From positions 1 to 9,231 of the forward strand of contig CACYZS010000030.1 of the NCBI GenBank assembly GCA_902778985.1: a DNA stretch of 9,231 bases, given 5' to 3'. This document shows, piece after piece, positions 1-7,389 of this stretch (the stretch's first letter is position 1; each line of letters opens with the position of its first letter). Source of the DNA: an uncultured Ruminococcus sp. GTDB lineage: Bacteria; Bacillota; Clostridia; Oscillospirales; CAG-272. The position numbers and the translations under genes are program-made. The notes beneath the pieces were generated by a model, which searched no databases, was not told where the DNA came from, and saw only the letters and a list, made by a program, of their open reading frames with translations.

Positions 1-1160
1 ATCTGCGCAAGCCCGCAGGGTTCGGAGCGCGACGGCATCAAGAAAAGATCCGCCGACGCGTAAAGCCGCTTGGAGAGCGCGCGATCGAACTTGAAGAGCG
101 CGCGCATCTTATCGGGGTGACGCGACGCGATCTCGGCAAGCGTCTTCTCGTAGTCGGCGTCGCCCGTCCCGAGGATCAGGAACTGGATATCCGAATCAAG
201 CAGTTCGTCGAGGATACAGGTCAGAAGGTCGACGCCCTTTTGCCGTGCCAGCCGCGTAATCATCACGGCGAGCGGAACGTCGCGGCGAACAGGAAGCCCG
301 AGTTCTCTTTGCAACGCCGCCTTATTCTTCGCCTTGCCGTCCCAGACGTCGGAGAGCGAGTACGGGAACGCGATCTCTCCGCCCTTGTCGGGGGAGAAAT
401 AGGTCGTGTCGATCCCGTTGATGATCCCCGACAGTTTATGCCCGTTGGCGTTGATCACGTGCTGAAGTCCGTAAGCATAGTACGCCTGACGGAGTTCGCA
501 GGCGTAATTGGGGCTGACCGTCGTGACACGATCGGCAACGACCAGCGCCCCCTTCATCAGGTTGATGCAGCCGTCGTACTCGACGACGGGACGGAAACGG
601 TCGTCAAGGCCGAAAATATCGCCTAAGATCGCAAGATCGTATTTGCCCTGGTATTCGATGTTGTGAATGGTGTAGACCGTTCTGACCGAGCGGAATTCCT
701 TCACGTCGTAGTACTTGGTGCGCAGATACACGATGGTCAGGGCGCTCTGCCAGTCGTTTGCGTGCAGGATATTCGGCATCTTCCCGGTTTTGAGCAGGAA
801 TTCGACCACCGCCATCGAGAAGAAGGCGAAACGTTCCCCGTCGTCAAACTCTCCGTACAGACTGTCACGGAGAAAATACTGTTCGTTATCGACGAAGTAA
901 TAGGTGACGCCGCCGCGTTCGGTCGAATAGATCCCGGCGTAGGCGTCGCGCCAGACGTACCGGAACCGAAACTCGCAAACGAACTTGAACGAAGAAGCGA
1001 GGTTCTCCGGCACTTTCTTTTTGTAATAGGGCAAAATCACGCTGACGGTATCGTCGGGGGACGCTGCTTTCACCGCCTGCGGCAGTGCGCCCATCACGTC
1101 TCCGAGACCGCCGCTCGCAGAGAACGGCGCCGCCTCGCTTGTCACGTACAGGATATCCAC
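1..1160 (-). CDS. glgA: Glycogen synthase GlgA (C-terminus cut by window edge)
   Basis: Transfers glucose from ADP-glucose to the non-reducing end of a growing alpha-1,4-glucan in the cytoplasm (GT5 family). The frame is open from a GTG at 1160 to the window edge: 386 codons of a protein usually about 480 residues long. The GT5 landmarks are in order: N-terminal glycine loop SGGLGDV (16-22), HANDWQSAL (133-141), TIHN (164-167), INGID (247-251), the start of the second Rossmann half TRLARQKGVDL (302-312), and SRSEPCGLAQ (377-386), where the sequence stops. E380 corresponds to the conserved catalytic-site glutamate. The GTG start is supported by AGGAG six bases upstream and by the protein beginning directly at the first beta strand (MDILYVTSEAAPF). 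It is the last visible gene of the glgBCDA operon, 35 bp after glgD. Oddity: the lysine of the usual K-T-G-G-L motif is alanine here (A15). Confidence 0.96.
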   Translation of the reverse strand, partial: MDILYVTSEAAPFSASGGLGDVMGALPQAVKAASPDDTVSVILPYYKKKVPENLASSFKFVCEFRFRYVWRDAYAGIYSTERGGVTYYFVDNEQYFLRDSLYGEFDDGERFAFFSMAVVEFLLKTGKMPNILHANDWQSALTIVYLRTKYYDVKEFRSVRTVYTIHNIEYQGKYDLAILGDIFGLDDRFRPVVEYDGCINLMKGALVVADRVTTVSPNYACELRQAYYAYGLQHVINANGHKLSGIINGIDTTYFSPDKGGEIAFPYSLSDVWDGKAKNKAALQRELGLPVRRDVPLAVMITRLARQKGVDLLTCILDELLDSDIQFLILGTGDADYEKTLAEIASRHPDKMRALFKFDRALSKRLYASADLFLMPSRSEPCGLAQ

Positions 1161-1166
1161 GTTCTT

Positions 1167-1173
1167 CTCCTTT
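1167..1173 (-). promoter_or_regulatory. Ribosome binding site of glgA
   Basis: AAAGGAG reads on the minus strand six bases before the GTG at 1160. It fixes a non-ATG start for glgA that would otherwise be easy to miss. Confidence 0.8.
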
Positions 1174-1195
1174 CGTTTACTTGAAGTTCAAATAC

Positions 1196-2335
1196 TTAGA
1201 TCCGTTTGTTCTTCGCGATATAGAACGGCGTGGAGCCGGCGCCCGAAAGCGTCTGGTCGTCCGAAATCACGACGTTCTTATCCGCCACGATGCAGTTGAG
1301 CGAACTGCCCGTCCCGACGTAGGTACCGCCGAACAGGATCGAGTTCTTGACGACCGCGCCGCGGGAAACCTTGACGCCGCGGAACAGGACCGAGTTCTCG
1401 ACCTTTCCTTCGATCACGCAACCGTCGGCGATCAGCGAATCTTTCACGCTGCAGCCGTCGAGGTAGACGGTCGGGGGCGAGTTGTGAACGCGTGTGTAGA
1501 TCGGGCGTTCCCATTTCCCGAGGATGGCGTTGCGCGCCGCCGCGTCGCTCGTCAGAAGGATGTTGGCGCGGTAGTAGTCGAGGAAGGTCGTCACCGGGAT
1601 GACCACGTCGTTGAAGCAGTACGAGAAGAACCGGCGGCGTTCGGGCGAATGCATGATGATATCGTCGGTGAAACTGTGATAGTTACGGGCGACTGCCTCG
1701 TCGAGCGCACGGACGAGGAAATCGGTCGAGAGAACGAAGATACGGATCGATACGAAGGGGTGATCGGGATCGTAGGACGTCGACTTCACGATATCGGTGA
1801 CCCGCCCCTTCGCGTTGGACTGCAGCGCGGTCTGCGGATCGCGCGTCATATCCCCGATCTTGCTCTGCACGGTCACGAAGGTCGCCTCTGCGTCGTTTGC
1901 CTTGTGGAAAGAGATGACGTCCGAAAGGTCGATGTTGCAGAGGTGGTCGCTGTCCATCAGAACGACGGTATCGCTCGTCAGTTCGTTGATACGGTCGCGG
2001 ATACTGCGCAAGGCTTCCAGACGGTAGGAATATACGAACGCCTCCGCCTGCCGCGCCTCCTGTCCCGGGGAGAGGATCTTGATACCGCCCGAACGGCGCG
2101 CCAGATCCCAGTCTTTACCGGAACCGATATGGTTGACAAGAGACCGGAAGTTGTAGTTGGCGATGATGTTGATGTCGGTGATATCCGAGTTCACCATATT
2201 GGACAGGGCGAAGTCGACCAGCCGGTAGCGACAGCCGAACGGAATGGCGGCGACCGTACGGTCGGACGTCAGAAGGGAGAGCGTATTGCTGTTCAGGTTG
2301 GAAAAGATGAAGCCTGTCGTGCTCATATTGCTCAT
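1196..2335 (-). CDS. glgD: GlgD, non-catalytic-type ADP-glucose pyrophosphorylase subunit
   Basis: A 379-residue paralogue of GlgC. In Bacillota, GlgD partners GlgC in a hetero-oligomeric glucose-1-phosphate adenylyltransferase and raises its activity; that role is family knowledge, not visible here. The N-terminal nucleotidyltransferase fold is recognisable from [20 protein letters not shown] (31-50), matching Glg[16 protein letters not shown]. The nucleotide-binding loop LAGGxGxRL is gone, replaced by [14 protein letters not shown] (12-25), and GlgC SGDHIY has become [10 protein letters not shown] (127-136). The C-terminal half (about 285-365) shows the hexapeptide pattern of a left-handed beta-helix ([21 protein letters not shown]). 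The start ATG overlaps the glgC stop (ATGA, 2332-2335), suggesting translational coupling. A second in-frame Met at residue 4 is an alternative start. The length and the lost motifs fit GlgD better than a second GlgC. Confidence 0.93.
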   Translation of the reverse strand: MSNMSTTGFIFSNLNSNTLSLLTSDRTVAAIPFGCRYRLVDFALSNMVNSDITDINIIANYNFRSLVNHIGSGKDWDLARRSGGIKILSPGQEARQAEAFVYSYRLEALRSIRDRINELTSDTVVLMDSDHLCNIDLSDVISFHKANDAEATFVTVQSKIGDMTRDPQTALQSNAKGRVTDIVKSTSYDPDHPFVSIRIFVLSTDFLVRALDEAVARNYHSFTDDIIMHSPERRRFFSYCFNDVVIPVTTFLDYYRANILLTSDAAARNAILGKWERPIYTRVHNSPPTVYLDGCSVKDSLIADGCVIEGKVENSVLFRGVKVSRGAVVKNSILFGGTYVGTGSSLNCIVADKNVVISDDQTLSGAGSTPFYIAKNKRI

Positions 2336-3492
2336 TTACCCCCTTCGTTTTTACTAACGTCGCTGCCCTTGGCGATCACCGTGATCTTGTCCTTCCCCGC
2401 GTCGGGCGTTCCGACCGTAACACCGGAACGGATCACCGATTCGCTGTCGACGATGGCGTAGTAGACCTTCGCCCCCGGTTCGATCACGACGTCGTCCATA
2501 ATGACCGAGTCGCAAACGACCGCGTCTTTGCCGATGACGGCGCCGCCCGAGATGACCGAGTGCCGCACCGTTCCGTAGACCGAGCACCCCTCGGAGATCA
2601 TAGACGAGGAGATTGAGGCGGTCTTGCCGATGAACTGGGGCGGACGCGCCGAGTTGCGGGAGTAGATCCGGAAGAACCGCGACCGCAGATCGAGTTCGGG
2701 TTTCTCTTCAAGCAGGTCCATATTGGCTTCCCAAAGACTGCCGATGGTCCCGACGTCCTTCCAGTACCCCGTGAAGGGATAGGCGTAAAGCCGCTCGCCC
2801 GAACGCAGCAGGTTCGGGATGACGTTCTTGCCGAAGTCTTTCGAGGATTTGGGATCGTTCTCGTCGATCTCAAGATACTCGAGCAGGACGTTGGTGGAGA
2901 AGATGTAGATCCCCATCGACGCCTGGTTGTTCTTAGGTTCCTTCGGCTTTTCCTCAAACTCGTAGATCGAGCCGTCCTCGTTGGTATTGCAGATACCGAA
3001 GCGCGACGCCTCTTCGATCGGGACCGTGATGGTCGCGACCGTGCAAGCAGCCTTCTTTTCCTTATGGAAAGCGAGCATCTTCGAGTAATCCATCTTGTAG
3101 ATGTGGTCGCCCGAAAGGATCAGAACGTAATCGGGATCGAACTTCTTGATGAAGTCGATGTTCTGGTAGATCGCGTTCGCGGTCCCCTTGTACCAGTCGG
3201 CGTTCTTGCCGTCCTGATACGGCGGAAGGACGGTCAGTCCCCCGCGGATCCGGTCAAGATCCCACGCCGCGCCCTTACCGATATAGTCGTTTAAGGCAAG
3301 CGGTTGATACTGCGTCAGAACGCCGACCGTATCGATGCCCGAATTGATGCAGTTCGAGAGCGGAAAGTCGATGATCCTGTACTTTCCGCCGTAGTTGACC
3401 GCGGGTTTCGCCGTCTTCGTGGTCAGGGCGTAAAGCCGGCTTCCCTGGCCGCCCGCCAAAAGCATGGCGATACATTCCTTTTTGCAATACAT
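2332..3492 (-). CDS. glgC: Glucose-1-phosphate adenylyltransferase GlgC
   Basis: Makes ADP-glucose and pyrophosphate from ATP and glucose-1-phosphate, the committed step of bacterial glycogen synthesis. The protein is 386 residues, normal for Bacillota GlgC. Catalytic landmarks are intact: [10 protein letters not shown] (11-20) for nucleotide binding, [19 protein letters not shown] (29-47), [11 protein letters not shown] (126-136) with the metal-binding aspartate D129, FEEKPKEP (179-186) and [16 protein letters not shown] (242-257) around the sugar-phosphate site. From about 285 on, a hexapeptide-repeat beta-helix follows ([20 protein letters not shown]), the region involved in oligomerisation and allostery in this family. 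Start: ATG at 3492, with GGGAG seven bases upstream, 17 bp after the glgB stop. The stop overlaps the glgD start. The intact active site beside a degenerate GlgD suggests that GlgC carries the catalysis. Confidence 0.97.
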   Translation of the reverse strand: MYCKKECIAMLLAGGQGSRLYALTTKTAKPAVNYGGKYRIIDFPLSNCINSGIDTVGVLTQYQPLALNDYIGKGAAWDLDRIRGGLTVLPPYQDGKNADWYKGTANAIYQNIDFIKKFDPDYVLILSGDHIYKMDYSKMLAFHKEKKAACTVATITVPIEEASRFGICNTNEDGSIYEFEEKPKEPKNNQASMGIYIFSTNVLLEYLEIDENDPKSSKDFGKNVIPNLLRSGERLYAYPFTGYWKDVGTIGSLWEANMDLLEEKPELDLRSRFFRIYSRNSARPPQFIGKTASISSSMISEGCSVYGTVRHSVISGGAVIGKDAVVCDSVIMDDVVIEPGAKVYYAIVDSESVIRSGVTVGTPDAGKDKITVIAKGSDVSKNEGGK

Positions 3493-3509
3493 ATCGTTCT
3501 CCCTTTCGG

Positions 3510-5453
3510 TTAATCGATCTTTTCGTAGCGGATGCCCGTCCGCTTGGTCTCTTTTTTGATCCGTTTCAGAACGAAGCCGGAAAAAGGCGGCAGATGAAGC
3601 GGGATCGCGTACCGTCCTCCGATCTTCTCGGCGTGAAGCGCGGGTCTACCCTCCCCCGTCCCGCACGCCTCGAACAGGATCTCCCGGCTCTCCCCGCGTC
3701 GGGCGGGCAGAAGCACCGTGTTCTCAGAGCCCGAGAACGAGATGACGACCGTGATCTCGTTGCCGCGAGCGTCGCGCCGGACGAACGAAACGAGGTTTCC
3801 GGCGGCGTTGTCCGCGTCGATCCAGGAAAAGCCGCTTCCCTCGAAGTCGATCTCCCAGAGTTCCGGACGGCTGAGATAGAACCGGTTGAGACTTGCGACG
3901 TACTCGCGCGTCTCGCGGTGGATCGGATAATCGAGCATGAACCATTCGAGCCCGCGCTTGTAGTCCCATTCCGAGAACTGCGCGTATTCGCACCCCATGA
4001 ACAGGAGTTTTTTGCCGGGATAGGTCATCTGCAGAAGCAGCGCGCAGCGGAACTGACGGAACTTGTCCTCGTAGGTCCCGGCGATCTTGTCGATCAGGGA
4101 CTTCTTTCCGTGCACGACCTCGTCGTGCGTGATCGGAAGAACGTAGTTTTCCCCGAACGCGTACATCAGGGGAAAATTCAGGGCGTGGTGGTGATACTTA
4201 CGGAACACGGGATCGGTCGCGAGGTAGTCGTAAAAGTCGTTTGCCCAGCCCATATTCCATTTGAGATTGAACCCGAGCCCGCCCTCGGACACCGGGTGGG
4301 TCACGCCCGCAAACGACGTGGATTCTTCCGCGATCATCAGCACGTCCGGGAACTCGGCGAACAACACGGAATTCAACTTTTGCAGGAAAGCGACCGCTTC
4401 GAGATTGCGGTTCCCGCCCTCGGCATTCGGGATCCATTCGCCCGGCAACCGATCGTAGTCGAGATAGAGCATTGAGGCGACCGCGTCGACTCGAAGCCCG
4501 TCGACGTGGAACTCACGGAACCAGTACAGGGCGTTTGAGATCAGGAACGACTGGACTTCCTCGCGTCCGAGGTCGAAGAACCGCGTTCCCCAGGAGCGGG
4601 ACTCCATACGGTCTTTTCCCTGGTATTCGTAAAGCGGGTGTCCGTCAAACTCGAACAATCCCCATTCGTCTTTCGGAAAATGCGCCGGCACCCAGTCGAG
4701 GATCACGCCGACGCCGGCGCGGTGCATCGTGTCGACGAAGTACCGAAAATCGTCGGGCGTACCGAAACGAGAGGTCGGGGCGTAATAGGCGCAGACCTGA
4801 TAGCCCCAGGAACCGTCGAAGGGATACTCGGCGATCGGCATCAACTCGACGTGCGTATATCCCATCGTTTTCACGTACGGGACAAGCCGCTCGGCAAGTT
4901 CGCGGTAGGAGAGATACCCGCCGTCTTCCTTTCGGTCGAACGAACCCGGGTGAATCTCGTAGATATTGACCGGAGCGGAGAGATAATGTCCTTTGGAGGA
5001 CATCGCGACGGACTTTCTGCGATAATCAAGCCACGCTTGGTCGGCGAAGCGGTAATTCGTCCCGTCGGTGATGATCGTGCCGCCGTCGTCTGCTCCTTTG
5101 GAGTAAACGGCGTAGGGGTCGCCCTTGCAGACGCCTTTTCCATGCGAGACAACAAGGTACTTATAGACAGAGCCGGCAAGCGACACGTCGGAGCGGACGG
5201 TCAACTCCCAGATCCCCTTATCGGTCACGCGCTCCAAGCGCAGACCGCGTTCCCAGTCGGTGAAATCCGAGACAAGACGGACCTCGTCGGCGTTCGGCGC
5301 CCAGGTACGGAACGAATAGAAAAAGGAACCGTCCGAAACAGTCAATTGACAGCCGAGATAGCGATACGCCGAATAAAGCGTTCCCTGATGAAAAAGATAT
5401 TCATCGGTACGCTCGCCGCGCGACCGTCCGTCCCCGGACACGACCTGTATCAT
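3510..5453 (-). CDS. glgB: 1,4-alpha-glucan branching enzyme GlgB
   Basis: Cuts alpha-1,4 chains and re-attaches them through alpha-1,6 bonds, branching the glycogen made by GlgA (GH13 family). The protein has 647 residues. An N-terminal CBM48-like beta domain lies at about 25-125 ([20 protein letters not shown]). The TIM barrel starts near YEIHPGSF (165-172) and contains [14 protein letters not shown] (253-266), [10 protein letters not shown] (318-327) with nucleophile D323, MIAEES (373-378) with acid/base E376, and [10 protein letters not shown] (441-450) with D444. The spacing of these three residues (53 and 68) is the same as in E. coli GlgB (D405, E458, D526, from memory). A C-terminal beta domain runs from about 540. 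It is the first gene of the operon, directly behind a consensus promoter. The start at 5453 has AAAGGA nine bases upstream. An ATG at 5460 is out of frame and only two bases from that site. Confidence 0.97.
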   Translation of the reverse strand: MIQVVSGDGRSRGERTDEYLFHQGTLYSAYRYLGCQLTVSDGSFFYSFRTWAPNADEVRLVSDFTDWERGLRLERVTDKGIWELTVRSDVSLAGSVYKYLVVSHGKGVCKGDPYAVYSKGADDGGTIITDGTNYRFADQAWLDYRRKSVAMSSKGHYLSAPVNIYEIHPGSFDRKEDGGYLSYRELAERLVPYVKTMGYTHVELMPIAEYPFDGSWGYQVCAYYAPTSRFGTPDDFRYFVDTMHRAGVGVILDWVPAHFPKDEWGLFEFDGHPLYEYQGKDRMESRSWGTRFFDLGREEVQSFLISNALYWFREFHVDGLRVDAVASMLYLDYDRLPGEWIPNAEGGNRNLEAVAFLQKLNSVLFAEFPDVLMIAEESTSFAGVTHPVSEGGLGFNLKWNMGWANDFYDYLATDPVFRKYHHHALNFPLMYAFGENYVLPITHDEVVHGKKSLIDKIAGTYEDKFRQFRCALLLQMTYPGKKLLFMGCEYAQFSEWDYKRGLEWFMLDYPIHRETREYVASLNRFYLSRPELWEIDFEGSGFSWIDADNAAGNLVSFVRRDARGNEITVVISFSGSENTVLLPARRGESREILFEACGTGEGRPALHAEKIGGRYAIPLHLPPFSGFVLKRIKKETKRTGIRYEKID

Positions 5454-5477
5454 CAGACATATTCCTTTCGGTTTTCT

Positions 5478-5515
5478 ATTATAACAATTTTATCATAGTA
5501 TAATTCTGTTGTCAA
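5478..5515 (-). promoter_or_regulatory. Sigma-A-type promoter of the glgBCDA operon
   Basis: On the minus strand TTGACA (5515-5510, perfect -35) is followed after 17 bases by TAAAAT (5492-5487, five of six -10 bases). Six bases downstream lies TG-T-TATAAT (5486-5478), a perfect extended -10 that could act as an alternative start. Transcription would begin near 5480 or 5471, leaving a leader of only about 18-27 bases before the glgB ATG. The leader is too short for a riboswitch. The stretch is very AT-rich against its GC-rich surroundings. Confidence 0.85.
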
Positions 5516-5537
5516 GCAAAGAGGCAGAAAGAATTAT

Positions 5538-5583
5538 AAAAAAAGTACAAACGAACCTGCGAAAGCAGTCGTTCGTTTGTACT
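5538..5583 (-). terminator. Intrinsic terminator after the fumarase alpha gene
   Basis: A perfect 13-bp stem (5544-5556 with 5571-5583, agtacaaacgaac and its complement) is topped by a 4-bp stem ctgc/gcag (5557-5560 with 5565-5568), with a 2-nt bulge between the two. On the minus strand it is followed by seven T residues (5544-5538). It lies 18 bp past the fumarase stop and 22 bp before the glg operon -35, so it insulates the two units. Confidence 0.93.
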
Positions 5584-5601
5584 ATTTGGGGAAAAAGGAT
5601 A

Positions 5602-6459
5602 TCAGAGGACGACGCCGGCGTGCCGAACGACGTGACAGTTCACGTTGACGGCGACCGGAAGCCCCGCGATATGCGTCGGACCGACCTCAATCTTGACGGC
5701 AAACGCGGACGTATCCCCGCCGAATCCCTGCGGTCCGATCCCGAGCGCGTTGATGCGTTCCAGAATGGTTTTTTCAAGCGCGGCGTAGTTCGGATCGGGG
5801 TGACTGTCGGTAAGCGGACGCGTCAAGGCGTATTTCGCGAGCAGCGCGCACCCCTCGAAATCCGAACCGATCCCGACGCCGACCGTGACCGGCGGACAGG
5901 GGTTTGAGCCGGCTTTTTTGACCGCGCCGACGACGAAATCGACAATATCTTCGGGCTTGGCGGAAGGAGTGAACATTTTGAGGGCGCTCATATTCTCGCT
6001 GCCGAAACCCTTCGGCGCGGCAAGCAATCTCAAACGGTCGCCCGGAACCGTGCGGATATGAAGGATCGCCGGGGTGTTGTTCCCCGTGTTTTCACGGTAG
6101 AAGAGCGGATCGCGCACGACAGAGCAGCGGAGTTTGCCGTCCAGGTACGCCTCGGAAACACCGCGGTTGACCGCGTTTTCAAGCGTGTCGCCCTCGATAT
6201 GAACAAGCGAACCAACCTCGGCAAACAACACCGCCATTCCTGTGTCCTGACAGATCGGTAGCCCCTTTTCGGAGGCGATCGAGTCGTTTTCCCTGATCGC
6301 CGTCAGGACGCCGCGCGCAAGTTCGTTCTGCTCGGCTTTGATCGCGCAGTCAAGGCACGCCTTGACGTCCTCGCCGATCACGCTGTTCGCCTGCAGAAAA
6401 AGGTCGCGAACCGCCCTCGACACGTCGTCTGCGTTGATTCTTCTGATCCGATCTTCCAT
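5602..6459 (-). CDS. fumA: Fumarate hydratase class I, alpha subunit, without an adjacent beta subunit
   Basis: Alpha subunit of the oxygen-sensitive [4Fe-4S] class I fumarase/L(+)-tartrate dehydratase family, which interconverts fumarate and malate. The 285 residues match the usual full length. The motifs are LPICQDTGMAVLFAEVG (67-83), GSENMSALKMFTP (153-165), GSNPCPPVTVGVGIG (184-198), GPQGFGGDTSAFAV (242-255) and the typical end VNVNCHVVRHAGVVL. Three cysteines, C70, C188 and C275, sit where this family binds the cluster. The start at 6459 has GGAGGG eleven bases upstream, inside the end of yabQ, and the gap to the yabQ stop is only 5 bp, so it can be read from the yabPQ transcript. The beta subunit normally follows directly, but here a terminator comes instead. 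Tartrate dehydratase cannot be excluded from sequence alone; fumarase is the likelier activity. Confidence 0.93.
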   Translation of the reverse strand: MEDRIRRINADDVSRAVRDLFLQANSVIGEDVKACLDCAIKAEQNELARGVLTAIRENDSIASEKGLPICQDTGMAVLFAEVGSLVHIEGDTLENAVNRGVSEAYLDGKLRCSVVRDPLFYRENTGNNTPAILHIRTVPGDRLRLLAAPKGFGSENMSALKMFTPSAKPEDIVDFVVGAVKKAGSNPCPPVTVGVGIGSDFEGCALLAKYALTRPLTDSHPDPNYAALEKTILERINALGIGPQGFGGDTSAFAVKIEVGPTHIAGLPVAVNVNCHVVRHAGVVL

Positions 6460-6464
6460 TCTAT

Positions 6465-7037
6465 CTATCCCTCCCCGGAGAATACCGCTTCGGTCGCCCC
6501 GGAAGACAGAAACGCCGTCTCGCTCCCTGAAAGCAACCGGGCGATCTCCCGTTTCGCTTTTCGTTTCGCTTTCATTTTATCATTTTTTCGCTTTATAATC
6601 AAGTATGCGCCGTAAAGAAAACCGAAAAAGAACGAAAAACACTTCTTGAGGGGAAACGTTAGACTCCAAACCGCCGCGCGCCACAGATCCAAGAGCAACC
6701 GAAACGTCCATTCGACCGGACGGAACAGGACCGAAAGCAAGAGATAGCGAACAAGCGCAAACCCGACGAAGAAAACCGCCAAATGATAGAACCGTCCCAT
6801 ACCGCAGAGGACAGTCGCATCGTATAAAACCAGATAAGTCCCGACGAAAAAGCAAAACAAAAAGTCCAAACCGCAATTTGTCATTCTGCCTTGTTTTTTC
6901 TTTTTGCTTGTTTTGCTCTTTTGAAAAGTCCGTTGCGGGTACGCACCGGCAGACGCACGGCGTAGAAAACACAGGACGACCGAACACCCGCCCGCCGCTA
7001 AACCGCAGACGAAAAGCGTGATGATTGCTTCGTTCAT
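6465..7037 (-). CDS. yabQ: YabQ-type spore cortex membrane protein
   Basis: A 190-residue integral membrane protein, assigned to YabQ by weak sequence pattern plus position. In B. subtilis YabQ is made in the mother cell and is needed for spore cortex formation. There is a hydrophobic segment at about 3-25, then a basic loop (38-51, with SKTSKKKKQGR), and two further segments at about 57-77 and 85-105. The stretch GMGRFYHLAVFFVGFALVRYLL (79-100) resembles the family pattern of a short G-x-x-R-F-Y turn followed by a helix. An amphipathic or re-entrant hydrophobic part lies at 110-148, followed by a lysine/arginine-rich tail (149-167). Its ATG overlaps the yabP stop by 4 bp (ATGA), the usual yabP-yabQ coupling. 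The basic loop and tail are encoded by A-rich codons, giving the gene a lower GC content than its neighbours. Family assignment rests mostly on synteny. Confidence 0.82.
   Translation of the reverse strand: MNEAIITLFVCGLAAGGCSVVLCFLRRASAGAYPQRTFQKSKTSKKKKQGRMTNCGLDFLFCFFVGTYLVLYDATVLCGMGRFYHLAVFFVGFALVRYLLLSVLFRPVEWTFRLLLDLWRAAVWSLTFPLKKCFSFFFGFLYGAYLIIKRKNDKMKAKRKAKREIARLLSGSETAFLSSGATEAVFSGEG
6574..6602 (-). promoter_or_regulatory. Possible internal promoter in yabQ for the fumarase gene
   Basis: Minus strand: TTGATT (6602-6597), a 17-base spacer, then TAAAAT (6579-6574) preceded by TGA, an extended -10 pattern. The start would be near 6567, about 108 bases before the fumarase ATG. The elements fall in the lysine-rich tail of yabQ, where AAA codons make such matches more likely by chance. 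Confidence 0.4.
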
Positions 7038-7321
7038 CCCTTTCTACCGAAGAGCCCCGACCGTTTCCCCGTCGCCTCGTTCAGATACGCGATCGCGTTG
7101 ATCTTCCCGACGGCGGAAACGACGCCTTTTTCAAGGGAGAGCACCGTGATCCGAAGTCCCTCCCCCTCGACCGACAGTTTTCCGGTCCCGGTCTCAAGCA
7201 CGATCTCTTCTTCGTCGAAGGATACAACGCCCGTAACCTCCGTGATCTCGACGGCGGACCGCGACTGTATCACGATACGCTGTCCCGTTTCCGCCTGTTC
7301 GTTCGCGTTCAAAATAGACAT
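7034..7321 (-). CDS. yabP: Sporulation protein YabP (YabP/YqfC family)
   Basis: A small 95-residue protein of the YabP/YqfC family, made in the mother cell during spore formation. In B. subtilis yabP lies beside yabQ under sigma-E control. The family pattern is visible: an all-beta repeat with the core ITEVTGVVSFDEEEIVLETGTGKLSVEGEGL, then LSLEKGVVSAVGKINAIAYL, and a short basic tail ending GLFGRKG (compare GFFSKLFK in B. subtilis). I start it at the ATG at 7321, which gives about ten residues before the conserved core, as in known YabP, and has GGGGTG seven bases upstream. A GTG at 7351 would add ten residues, but it has no ribosome site and lies in the loop of a terminator hairpin. The stop overlaps the yabQ start. 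Confidence 0.9.
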   Translation of the reverse strand: MSILNANEQAETGQRIVIQSRSAVEITEVTGVVSFDEEEIVLETGTGKLSVEGEGLRITVLSLEKGVVSAVGKINAIAYLNEATGKRSGLFGRKG

Positions 7322-7324
7322 AAC

Positions 7325-7364
7325 AAAACACCCCGCATTCAAGTAGTACACTTTATGCGGGGTG
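7325..7364 (-). terminator. Hairpin terminator/attenuator between rqcP and yabP
   Basis: A perfect 10-bp GC-rich stem (7329-7338 with 7355-7364, caccccgcat and its complement), with a further aagt/actt pairing inside the loop (7341-7344 with 7350-7353), followed on the minus strand by TTTTGTT. It lies 17 bp past the rqcP stop and would end the hup-rqcP transcript. Its 3' arm carries the GGGGTG that serves as the yabP ribosome site, so read-through RNA would have that site paired. Confidence 0.75.
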
Positions 7365-7379
7365 CTTTATTGATATGAA
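7350..7379 (-). promoter_or_regulatory. Sigma-E-like sporulation promoter for yabP-yabQ
   Basis: Minus strand: TTCATATC (7379-7372), 14 bases, then CATAAAGT (7357-7350). This resembles the mother-cell sigma-E consensus as I recall it (ATATT-type -35, CATA-type -10, spacer about 14). The start would be near 7343, inside the loop of the terminator hairpin and about 22 bases before the yabP ATG. Confidence 0.55.
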
Positions 7380-7389
7380 CTTCAGTTCA
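7376..7389. repeat. 14-bp inverted repeat at the end of rqcP
   Basis: TGAACT-TC-AGTTCA, six-base arms around a two-base centre. It covers the rqcP stop codon and part of the sigma-E-like -35. It could be an operator or just chance; nothing else supports a function. Confidence 0.35.

Noticed and set aside
663..1184. Plus-strand open frame of 173 codons, with another at 117-626.
   Set aside because: Both are opposite glgA, whose GT5 motifs run unbroken through the whole region.
1085..2461. Long plus-strand open frame of 458 codons opposite glgD and glgC.
   Set aside because: It mirrors well-identified minus-strand genes, has no recognisable domain, is rich in Arg, Val and Asp as expected from reverse-reading GC-rich codons, and crosses the glgD/glgC junction.
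3594..4475. Plus-strand open frames (also 4638-5498) opposite glgB.
   Set aside because: Both lie opposite conserved GH13 coding sequence; composition is that of an antisense shadow and there is no family match.
5401..5460. ATG at 5460 as glgB start or as a short upstream leader peptide of 19 codons.
   Set aside because: It is out of frame with glgB and only two bases from the ribosome site; the in-frame ATG at 5453 is better spaced.
5544..5583. Long inverted repeat as an insertion-sequence end or miniature transposon.
   Set aside because: There is a single copy, a GAAA-type tetraloop, a T-run on one side and a position just after a stop codon; a terminator explains it fully.
6889..6920. 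T-rich low-complexity patch inside yabQ as a frameshift site or promoter.
   Set aside because: It encodes the lysine-rich cytoplasmic loop of YabQ in an unbroken frame; no -10/-35 pair is evident.
7322..7351. Upstream GTG start for yabP adding ten residues.
   Set aside because: It has no ribosome site, lies in the loop of the terminator hairpin, and gives a longer N-terminus than known YabP.
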